Source: Lamellibrachia columna (lineage: Eukaryota; Annelida; Polychaeta; Sabellida; Siboglinidae). From it: a stretch of 64,000 bases of DNA. The notes beneath the pieces were generated by a model, which ran no database searches, was not told the origin of the DNA, and worked only from the letters and a program-made list of their open reading frames with translations. The stretch spans positions 982,001 to 1,046,000 of the forward strand of contig OY759267.1 in assembly GCA_963662155.1 (NCBI GenBank). The letters are read 5' to 3'. Below are positions 12,501-24,500 of the stretch, piece by piece. A program made the translations under genes and the position numbers. The stretch's first letter is position 1; every line of letters starts with the position of its first letter.

Positions 12501-15500
12501 GTCTTGATCCTCAGAAGATGGTAGCCTTAGGTAGTGATGGTGCTAGTGTCATGCTAGGTAGTGATGGTGCTAGTGTCATGCTAGGTAGTGATGGTGCTAG
12601 TGTCATGCTAGGTAGTGATGGTGCTAGTGTCATGCTAGGTAGTGATGGTGCTAGTGTCATGCTAGGCAGACAATCAGGTGTTGAAGCTCGACTGAAAGCT
12701 ACTCTTCCATGGCTCATGTGTTGTCCACCGACTGGCCCTAGCTGCTAGACAGGCATCTGGAAGCAGAATCTACCTGAACAGATTCAAGTCAATAGTTGAT
12801 CAGCTGTTCACGTTCTAGAACTCCTCTCCAGTCAGTAGTTGATCAGCTGTTCAGGTTCTAGAACTCCTCTCCAGTCAGTAGTTGATCAGCTGTTCACGTT
12901 CTAGAACTCCTCTCCAGTCAGTAGTTGATCAGCTGTTCACGTTCTAGAACTCCTCTCCAGTCAGTAGTTGATCAGCTGTTCACGTTCTAGAACTCCTCTC
13001 CAGTCAGTAGTTGATCAGCTGTTCACGTTCTAGAACTCCTCTCCAGTCAGTAGTTGATCAGCTGTTCAGGTTCTAGAACTTCTCTCCAGTCAGTAGTTGA
13101 TCAGCTGTTCACGTTCTAGAACTCCTCTCCAGTCAGTAGTTGATCAGCTGTTCACGTTCTAGAACTCCTCTCCAGTCAGTAGTTGATCAGCTGTTCACGT
13201 TCTAGAACTCCTCTCCAGTCAGTAGTTGATCAGCTGTTCACGTTCTAGAACTCCTCTCCAGTCAGTAGTTGATCAGCTGTTCAGGTTCTAGAACTCCTCT
13301 CCAGTCAGTAGTTGATCAGCTGTTCAGGTTCTAGAACTTCTCTCCAGTCAGTAGTTGATCAGCTGTTCAGGTTCTAGAACTTCTCTCCAGTCAGTAGTTG
13401 ACCAGCTGTTCAGGTTCTAGAACTTCTCTCCAGTCAGTAGTTGATCAGCTGTTCAGGTTCTAGAACTCCTCTCCAGTCAGTAGTTGATCAGCTGTTCACG
13501 TTCTAGAACTTCTCTCCAGTCAGTAGTTGATCAGCTGTTCAGGTTCTAGAACTTCTTTCCAGTCAGGACAGCTGGGTTGGCCGAGATACAGAAAGCCCTT
13601 GACCAACCACAGCTGAAGATCAAGCACGCCTGTGACACAAGATGGCTGTCTCATGACATGGCTGTCATTGCCCTCTGGAGATGCTTGCCTGCTGTGGTCA
13701 GTAGCCTGTCGAAGGACGCCAGGGAGAGAAATGCTGCCCAAGCTCTTGGACTGCTGAAGTTTGTACAGATGTATGACTTTGTTTCTGCAGTCCATACCTT
13801 CTGTGATGTGTGGCCACCATTATCACAGTTATCACAAAGTCCAGTCATCAGTTGTTGACCTTTCTGTCATTAAACCTTTGGTGCAGTGCACCAAGTCCAC
13901 CATCCAATCACTGCAGAACCAACATGGTGATCACATGAAGAACCTAACTAACTACCTGGAGGAATGTCCACTGTTCTTGAAGTGGAAGAAACTGATGCAG
14001 CCATTCAGTGATATCAAAGCAGATACACACACCATTTCTACATCAGTTGCTGACAAATCTGGGTGACAGATTCCCTGACATCGAACTGATCGAATCCTTC
14101 ACAGTCCTGGACCCATGTCAGTCCCAGGAATCACCAGGCAGCACTGAGCCAGCACGGAAATTACAAGATCAATGTACTTCTGGCTCATTATGATGGCCTG
14201 CCTCAGCTCGACAAGACTGAGACAAAACGAGAGTGGCAACTCTACAAAAAAACGGTTGTTGCTGACCAGAATCTTGCCGGAAAGACAGCAAATGAAATGA
14301 TGAGGTTGTTGTCAGGACGTCTATTAGGCCAAGTGTTCCCAAATCTGGCAGTGTTGGCCAAGATCTACCAGCTGATTCAGTGTCAACAGCCGATTGCGAA
14401 AGAGGTTTTTTGACACTTGGCAGAATTAAAACGAAATCAAGAAACAGTTTGTTGACCATAATGCTAAATGCTCTCAAGTTGCTGCCAACAGATAGGTCTG
14501 ACCCAGACAATGTTGACTTGTTGCTGGCAATAGAGGGGTCTGACCCAGACAATGTTGACTTGTTGCTGGCAATAGAGGTGTCTGACCTAGACAATGTTGA
14601 CTTGTTGCTGGCAATAGAGGGGTCTGACCCAGACAATGTTGACTTGTTGCTGGCAATAGAGGGGTCTGACCCAGACAATGTTGACTTGTTGCTGGCAATA
14701 GAGGGGTCTGACCCAGACAATGTTGACTTGTTGCTGGCAATAGAGGGGTCTGACCCAGACAATGTTGACTTGTTGCTGGCAATAGAGGGGTCTGACCCAG
14801 ACAATGTTGACTTGTTGCTGGCAATAGAGGGGTCTGACCCAGACAATGTTGACTTGTTGCTGGCAATAGAGGGGTCTGACCCAGACAATGTTGACTTGTT
14901 GCTGGCAATAGAGGGGTCTGACCCAGACAACTTTGACTTCAAAGCAGCATGCTAGATCTGGATGCAGGAAATGAGACGAGTCAATGTAAAAGTGTGAAAC
15001 AAAGTGAAACAGCCACAGGCTATTGGACCTTGGGTATACCCCATTAGGACTATCACTCTAGAATTTTATACCTGAACTTGCTAGATAGTCTGAACTTTGA
15101 TTTATTAAAATAATGGGTAATACCAAGATGTATTGCTTTTATTTATTTAGTTAATAAACATGGTAAATTACCCTCAGAACGCTGACAGTTAATGGTTTTG
15201 AAACCATTTAATTTCTTGTAGGGGACACCTTTGGAGCACTTGTACCCTGCAAATCTTGGTTACCATCTCTTCCTTTAATTGGAATCAGATACTCTCATTC
15301 TCTCCATCCCCTTCACAAATGCTGGGGAGGCTGCTGCAGTTGTGTATTCAGTCATCATCAAATTAACCGCACTTATATAGTTAGTAATAAAAGCAGGCCG
15401 CGGATCTTTTCTGAACCCCATTTATACATAGCAGAAAGGTTCACTGGTTTTAACCAAAAGTGAAAACTACATTGGACGGAAGACGTACGTTGTTTCCCTG

Positions 15501-18500
15501 GATGATGGTTTCCACACTGCTTACAATGTCTTCTAACTTCATTCCCGTCAGTGAGCCATGACGCTGTGATCGCAACTCATCAATGTAGTACTTGAACTGC
15601 TGTCTGCAAGAACCAATGTGAGTCATTGAAACACACACTGCACTTGTGCAATCACCAATAGAACTCTTTTGGAATAACCAATAATGCTACTCTGGAACAT
15701 TAAAATACTCTTCATGGAACAATAAATGTTGTTCTTATGGAACATCAAATATTGTTTTCATGGAACAATAAATACTGTTCTCATGGAACAATAAATGTTG
15801 TTCCCATAGAACATCAAATATTGTTTTCATGGAACAATAAATACTGTTCTCATGGAATAATAAATATTGTTCTCTTAGTACATCAAATAGTGTTTTTGTG
15901 GAATGACAAGTAATGGAACGACAAGTAATGGAATGACAAGTATTGAATGACGAGTAATGGAATGACAAGTAATGGAATGAAAAGTATTGAATGACAAGTA
16001 ATGGAATGACAAGTATTGAATGTCAAGTAATGGAATGATAAGTAATGGGATGATAAGTAATGGAATGACAAGTATTGAATGACAAGTATTGAAATGACAA
16101 GTATTGGAGTGATAAGTAATGGAATGACAAGTATTGGAGTGATAAGTAATGGAATGACAAGTATTGGAGTGATAAGTAATGGAATGACAAGTATTGGAGT
16201 GATAAGTAATGTAATGATAAGTATTGGAGTGATAAGTAATGGAATGACAAGTATTGGAGTGATAAGTAATGGAATGACAAGTATTGGAGTGATAAGTAAT
16301 GGAATGATAAATATTGGAGTGATAAGTAATGGAATGACAAGTATTGGAGTGATAAGTAATGGAATGACAAGTATTGGAGTGATAAGTAATGGAATGATAA
16401 GTAATGTAATGACAAGTATTGGAGTGATAAGTAATGGAATGATAAGTAATGGAATGACAAGTATTGGAGTGATAAGTAATGGAATGACAATTATTGGAGT
16501 GATAAGTAATGGAATGATAAGTATTGGAGTGATAAGTAATGGAATGACAAGTATTGGAGTGATAAGTAATGGAATGACAATACAGTAACACTACCAGAGC
16601 CAGAGTAACAGGGACTCAGTACAGACAGACCAGGCAAGAGCCTAACATTATCAGACAAACTTGCATTGTTGCTGTCACTACGTACTTTGTGAAGGTGGGA
16701 TACACACTGTGAAGAGACAGCATTATCTTGTCGAGGGAGCTCGAGGGTCGAGGGGGCCTCACTACAGGCTGTTGTCTTGGAGGTTGGGGTCCTCGAGCCT
16801 GTGGTACTGGATGCTGTGGAGGTTGGGTCGGCCTGCTCTGTGGGGTCACTGCATGCACTTTATTAATGGCTGAAGGCTCGGTGGCACCCCTTGGTGGAGC
16901 AGCAGCAGACACTTGAGCCTGGGCACCCATCTGTGATGGTTGGGCTTCAGTGGTCCTGGGCGGAGTTACCTGTTTCATTGGTGTCTCAGGCTTCATCTAG
17001 AATGGCAGATATAAGATACACCAACAATGCTCATTAATCTAGGCCCGCAGCGTGATGGCTGTACAACTGGAGGTAGCAAAACTACAGCAATTAAATTTTA
17101 TTATATAATAATAATGATATAATTATTATTATTACTATATATATATATATATATTTTATATATATATATATATATGGTAGATATTTAAAACTTCTACAAT
17201 TTCTATTATAAATAAACTTCTTATAACAGGTAGACAAAATAGATTAGCTTTCATTATTACATTTTTAAGTGAAGGTTTCTGTAAATTGATATCAACATAA
17301 CCACGTTTTATTTTGATGCCATAACTGCAAAATAAATTCATAATCACATAATGAATTAGTTTATTACACCTTGACTTACCATAACAGGGAGCACTGGTGT
17401 CTTCGGGGGCTGGGGGGGTTTCGGAAGGGGAAGTTTGGGTAGGTCAGACAGTGGCTGACCACCTTCAACTTTGACAATCTGGTCCTTGAAATTTCTCTGA
17501 AAAAGGCGAAGTTATGAAAGCATTCGTACAAACAAAATACAGGGGAGAAGACGACTTGTTTAACGTGCATTTGACTTATACACTTGAAGCATGTTGAGAT
17601 GATGTGGACCACGACTTATAAACTTGAAGCTTGTTGTACAATGTGGACCATGACTTATAAACTTGAAGCTTGTTGTACAATATGGACCATGACTTATAAA
17701 CTTGAAGCTTGTTGTACAATATGGACGACTTATAAACTTGAAGCTTGTTGTATAGTGTGGACCATGACTAATAAACTTGAAGCTTGTTGTACAATGTGGA
17801 CCATGACTTATAACCTTGAAGCTTGTTGTACAATATGGATCAAAAATTATAAACTTGAAGCTTGTTGTACAACATTGACCACAATTTATAAACTTGAAGT
17901 ACAACGTGGACCACACACATTACTACTTTTTTATACAATTGTAGGACCACGACTTATACACTTGTAGGATCACGACTTATACACTTGTAGGACCACGACT
18001 TATACATTTGTAGGACCACGACTTATACACTTGTAGGACCACGACTTATACACTTGTAGGACCACGACTTATACACTTGTAGGACCACGACTTAAACACT
18101 TGTAGGACCATGACTTATACACTTGTAGGACCACAACTTATACACTTGTAGGACCATGACTTATACACTTGTAGGACCACAACTTATACACTTGTAGGAC
18201 CATGACTTGAAGCCTTTTGTAGGATGCAGTTGACTCTCCTACCTCTGTCTCAGTCTTCATGCTCTTCAGCCGTGCTGCCGTCTTATACCATTCTGCCCCA
18301 GCCTCGAGGAACTGGGAAGATACAGCCGGATTCTTCCCTTCCACCCTACAAACACAACCCATTGTCTTCCATTAACAATCACAACCCATTGTCTTCCATT
18401 AACAATCACAACCCATTGTCTTCCATTAACAATCACAACCCATTGTCTTCAATTAACAACCACAACAAGTTATCTTCCATTAACAACCACGACATGTTGT

Positions 18501-21500
18501 CTTCCATTAACAACCACAACCCTTTGTCTTCCACTAACACCCACTATACATCTATGTACGTCTCGCCCCAGAGGTCTCTTGAAAAACCGAATGATACATA
18601 TAAAGTGTCCCACGCAATTAATTTAGAAAATCGTGAATCAGGTTTGCTGATGTTAAAATCTGTAGAAATGAACCGGTTATTAATGTAAGTAATATGTGCA
18701 GTCAGATTAATAAAAGACGGCAGACTTGTTAAAATCATCGAAAGGATCTACTTATATCATTAGACCGGTTGACTTGTCAAAGTGTGAATAGCCTTATATA
18801 ACAGCCTTATACATGGCCTTATACATGGTCTTGTACATGGCCTTATACATTGCCTTGTACAGGGCCTTGTACATGGTCTTGTACATGGTCTTGTACATAA
18901 CCTTATACATGGCCTTATAAACAGCCTTATACATGGCCTTCTACATGGCCTTATATATAGCCTTATATATAGCTTTGTATATAGCCTTATATAATAAAAT
19001 AGCCTTTTACATAGCCTTATGTCATAGTACTATACAGGCAGAATCATTTTTCCTTTTTACTAAATTTGGACTAGATAATTAAATCCTATACACTCCTGTA
19101 ATGCATGTTTTAAAAAAGCATTAGTTTATTGTAAGCCAATACAGAGAAACCATAAATGATTTAGCATAAGAAAGCTGGACAGAAAGACCCAAGGAAGAAA
19201 GTAGTCGTGAGCTGATTTTGATGGACACAGAGAGACACAAGAGGGTGGTAGAACACCAACATTAAGATGGAGGGAGAGCATGACGAGAGATGGAGGGAGA
19301 GCATGGCGAGAGATGGAGGGAGAGCATGACGAGAGATGGAGGGAGAGCATGACGAGAGATGGAGGGAGAGCATGACGAGAGATGGAGGGAGAGCATGACG
19401 AGAGATGGAGGGAGAGCATGACGAGAGATGGAGGGAGAGCATGACGAGAGATGGAGGGAGAGCATGACGAGAGATGGAGGGAGAGCATGACGAGAGATGG
19501 AGGGGGAGCATGACGAGAAATGTAGGGGGAGCATGACGAGAGATGGAGGGGGAGCATGACGAGAGATGGAGGGAGAGCATGACGTGAGATGGAGGGGGAG
19601 CATGACGAGAGATGGAGGGAGAGCATGACGAGAGATGGAGGGGGAGCATGACGAGAGATGGAGGGAGAGCATGACGAGAGATGGAGGGAGAGCATGACGA
19701 GAGATGGAGGGGGAGCATGACGAGAGATGGAGGGAGAGCATGACGTGAGATGGAGGGGGAGCATGACGAGAGATGGAGGGAGAGCATGACGAGAGATGGA
19801 GGGAGAGCATGACGAGAGATGGAGGGAGAGCATGACGAGAGATGGAGGGGGAGCATGACGTGAGATGGAGGGGGAGCATGACGTGAGATGGAGGGAGAGC
19901 ATGACGAGAGATGGAGGGAGAGCATGACGAGAGATGGAGGGAGAGCATGACGAGAGATGGAGGGAGAGCATGACGAGAGATGGAGGGAGAGCATGACGAG
20001 AGATGGAGGGAGAGCATGACGAGAGATGGAGGGAGAGCATGACGAGAGATGGAGGGAGAGCATGACGAGAGATGGAGGGAGAGCATGACGAGAGATGGAG
20101 GGAGAGCATGACGAGAGATGGAGGGAGAGCATGACGTGAGATGGAGGGAGAGCATGACGAGAGATGGAGGGGGAGCATGACGTGAGATGGAGGGGGAGCA
20201 TGACGTGAGATGGAGGGAGAGCATGACGAGAGATGGAGGGAGAGCATGACGAGAGATGGAGGGAGAGCATGACGTGAGATGGAGGGAGAGCATGACGAGA
20301 GATGGAGGGAGAGCATGACGAGAGATGGAGGGAGAGCATGACGAGAGATGGAGGGAGAGCATGACGAGAGATGGAGGGAGAGCATGACGAGAGATGGAGG
20401 GAGAGCATGACGAGAGATGGAGGGAGAGCATGACGAGAGATGGAGGGAGAGCATGACGAGAGATGGAGGGAGAGCATGACGAGAGATGGAGGGAGAGCAT
20501 GACGAGAGATGGAGGGAGAGCATGGCGAGAGATGGAGGGAGAGCATGACGAGAGATGGAGGGAGAGCATGACGAGAGATGGAGGGAGAGCATGACGAGAG
20601 ATGGAGGGGGAGCATGACGAGAGATGGAGGGAGAGCATGACGAGAGATGGAGGGAGAGCATGACGAGAGATGGAGGGAGAGCATGGCGAGAGATGGAGGG
20701 AGAGCATGACGTGAGATGGAGGGAGAGCATGACGAGAGATGGAGGGAGAGCATGACGTGAGATGGAGGGAGAGCTTGACGAGAGATGGAGGGGGAGAATG
20801 ATGAGAGATGGAGGGAGAGCATGACGAGAGATGGACGGAGAGCATGACGAGAGATGGAGGGAGAGCATGACGAGAGATGGAGGGAGAGCATGACGAGAGA
20901 TGGAGGGAGAGCATGACGAGAGATGGAGGGAGAGCATGACGAGAGATGGAGGGGGAGAATGACGAGAGATGGAGGGGGAGAATGACGAGAGATGGAGGGA
21001 GAGCATGACGTGAGATGGAGGGAGAGCATGACGAGAGATGGAGGAGGAGCATGACGTGAGATGGAGGGGGAGCATGACGTGAGATGGAGGGAGAGCATGA
21101 CGAGAGATGGAGGGAGAGCATGACGAGAGATGGAGGGAGAGCATGACGTGAGATGGAGGGAGAGCATGACGAGAGATGGAGGGAGAGCATGACGAGAGAT
21201 GGAGGGAGAGCATGACGAGAGATGGAGGGAGAGCATGACGAGAGATGGAGGGAGAGCATGACGAGAGATGGAGGGAGAGCATGACGAGAGATGGAGGGAG
21301 AGCATGACGAGAGATGGAGGGAGAGCATGACGAGAGATGGAGGGAGAGCATGACGAGAGATGGAGGGAGAGCATGGCGAGAGATGGAGGGGGAGCATGAC
21401 GTGAGATGGAGGGAGAGCATGACGAGAGATGGAGGGAGAGCATGACGAGAGATGGAGGGGGAGCATGACGAGAGATGGAGGGAGAGCATGACGAGAGATG

Positions 21501-24500
21501 GAGGGAGAGCATGACCAGAGATGGAGGGAGAGCATGGCGAGAGATGGAGGGAGAGCATGACGTGAGATGGAGGGAGAGCATGACGAGAGATGGAGGGGGA
21601 GCATGACGTGAGATGGAGGGAGAGCTTGACGAGAGATGGAGGGGGAGAATGATGAGAGATGGAGGGAGAGCATGACAAGAGATGGACGGAGAGCATGACG
21701 AGAGATGGAGGGAGAGCATGACGAGAGATGGAGGGAGAGCATGACGAGAGATGGAGGGGGAGCATGACGTGAGATGGAGGGAGAGCATGACGAGAGATGG
21801 AGGGAGAGCATGACGTGAGATGGAGAGGGAGCATGACAAGAGATGGAGAGGGAGCATGACGAGAGATGGAGGGAGAGCATGACGAGAGATGGAGAGAGAG
21901 CATGACGAGAGATGGAGGGGGAGCATGACGTGAGATGGAGGGAGAGCATGATGAGAGATGGAGGGGGAGCATGACAAGAGATGGAGGGAGAGCATGACGA
22001 GAGATGGAGGGAGAGCATGACGTGAGATGGAGGGAGAGCATGACGTGAGATGGAGGGAGAGCATGACAAGAGATGGAGGGAGAGCATGACGTGAGATGGA
22101 GGGAGAGCTTGACGTGAGATGGAGGGAGAGCATGACGTGAGATGGAGGGAGAGCATGACGAGAGATGGAGGGGGAGCATGACGTGAGATGGAGGGAGAGC
22201 ATGACGAGAGATGGAGGGAGAGCATGGCGAGAGATGGAGGGAGATCATGACGAGAGATGGAGGGAGAGCATGACGAGAGATGGAGGGGGAGAATGACGAG
22301 AGATGGAGGGGGAGCATGACGAGAGATGGAGGGAGAGCATGGCGAGAGATGGAGGGAGAGCATGACGAGAGATGGAGGGAGAGCATGACGAGAGATGGAG
22401 GGAGAGCTTGACGAGAGATGGAGGGAGAGCATGACGAGAGATGGAGGGAGAGCATGGCGAGAGATGGAGGGAGAGCATGACAAGAGATGGAGGGGGAGCA
22501 TGACAAGAGATGGAGGGGGAGCATGACAAGAGATGGAGGGGGAGCATGGCGAGAGATGGAGGGAGAGCATGACAAGAGATGGAGGGGGAGCATCACAAGA
22601 GATGGAGGGGGAGCATGACAAGAGATGGAGGGAGAGCATGACAAGAGATGGAGGAGAGCATGACGAGAGATCAGGAAAAGGCAGAACACAAAGAGTGGGA
22701 GAAAATTGTTTATGAGAGGGTGGGAAAGATGTTTTGATGTGGCTGCCACCCCTCAAGAGATTACAAGGACAAAAAAGCTGGATAGCTCTGGTTTGCTACT
22801 GATGGCTGATGCTGTTGTGCAAATACTTTACTAGACCCTAACTACAGAAAAGCCTCTGTGTAATAAAATAGTAGTGCCACCTAGTGGCAACTCATTGGAA
22901 ATAAACAAGATGGTAATTCTCACATTTCAGGCAATTCTAGGAGCGATATAATGTAGTCATGCACATACAAAATGAGCTTGTACTTCTCAAACACAGGGGA
23001 AATGTCTGTTCAGTTCTACGGCAGTGGACGTACATCTTAGCAATGCCTTTGACACTTTACCCATGCATTGCATGCTGGGACAGAGTCCCACAACTTTTTA
23101 CTGCTGACTACGGATGTTATAGTCAGATTCATAATAAATAAACTTTGTGTCATAATGAAAATAATTGAGGACATTTGTATCATAATGCCTTAAGGGCAGG
23201 AGTGTATTCGTTGATTAGACCCAATAATGCCTTAAGGGCAGGAGTGTATTCGTTGATTAGACCCAATAATGCCTTAAGGGCAGGAGTGTATTCGTTGATT
23301 AGACCCAATAATGCCTTAAGGGCAGGAGTGTATTCGTTGATTAGACCCAATAATGCCTTAAGGGCAGGAGTGTATTCGTTGATTAGACCCAATAATGCCT
23401 TAAGGGCAGGAGTGTATTCGTTGATTAGACCCAATAATGCCTTAAGGGCAGGAGTGTATTCGTTGATTAGACCCAATAATGCCTTAAGGGCAGGAGTGTA
23501 TTCGTTGATTAGACCCAATAATGCCTTAAGGGCAGGAGTGTATTCGTTGATTAGACCCAATAATGCCTTAAGGGCAGGAGTGTATTCGTTGATTAGACCC
23601 AATAATGCCTTAAGGGCAGGAGTGTATTCGTTGATTAGACCCAATAATGCCTTAAGGGCAGGAGTGTATTCGTTGATTAGACCCAATAATGCCTTAAGGG
23701 CAGGAGTGTATTCGTTGATTAGACCCAATAATGCCTTAAGGGCAGGAGTGTATTCGTTGATTAGACCCAATAATGCCTTAAGGGCAGGAGTGTATTCGTT
23801 GATTAGACCCAATAAAACTTTGTGTCTGTGACACAGAAGATAAGAGAAGAATTTGCCAGTTGGTTTACTGAATGTAGACCTGTCTGTCTGCATGGATGTC
23901 AGTTGGTTTACTGAATGTAGACCTGTCTGTCTGCATGGATGTCAGTTGGTTTACTGAATGTAGACCTGTCTGTCTGCATGGATGTCAGTTGGTTTACTGA
24001 ATGTAGACCTGTCTGTCTGCATGGATGTCAGTTGGTTTACTGAATGTAGACCTGTCTGTCTGCATGGATGTCAGTTGGTTTACTGAATGTAGACCTGTCT
24101 GTCTGCATGGATGCCAGTTGGTTTACTGAATGTAGACCTGTCTGTCTGCATGGATGCCAGTTGGTTTACTGAATGTAGACCTGTCTGTCTGCATGGATGT
24201 CAGTTGGTTTACTGAATGTAGACCTGTCTGTCTGCATGGATGTCAGTTGGTTTACTGAATGTAGACCTGTCTGTCTGCATGGATGTCAGTTGGTTTACTG
24301 AATGTAGACCTGTCTGTCTGCATGGATGTCAGTTGGTTTACTGAATGTAGACCTGTCTGTCTGCATGGATGTCAGTTGGTTTACTGAATGTAGACCTGTC
24401 TGTCTGCATGGATGTCAGTTGGTTTACTGAATGTAGACCTGTCTGTCTGCATGGATGTCAGTTGGTTTACTGAATGTAGACCTGTCTGTCTGCATGGATG

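Larger units (their letters stand above)
10520..14955 (+). pseudogene. ZNF862-like / hAT-transposase-derived gene fossil
   Basis: Intronless-looking plus-strand coding fossil lying opposite the TTC3-like gene, in its last visible intron. In order: an N-terminal start with MAYRQLKLSAVFANKK; an acidic repeat tract; PAWLNTYSWISAAEGGMLCR plus CRKHG, a TTF-type zinc finger as in ZNF862-like proteins; SILIDETTDVSMKQQLI and MVALGSDGASVMLG, RNase H-fold blocks of hAT transposases; KHACDTRWLSHDMAVIALWR; and VSTADCERGFLTLGRIKTKS, the hAT C-terminal dimerisation region. Frames change several times, and arrays of 28, 25 and 43 bp interrupt it, so it cannot encode one protein. It may be a transposon or a retrocopy of a domesticated gene; I cannot tell which. 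Confidence 0.75.

Noticed and set aside
19126..22756. Three overlapping minus-strand ORFs of about 1000-1200 codons (SLHLSSCSPSISRHA type)
   Set aside because: All three frames are open because the 23-bp unit lacks stops. No splice or homology support; array artefacts.
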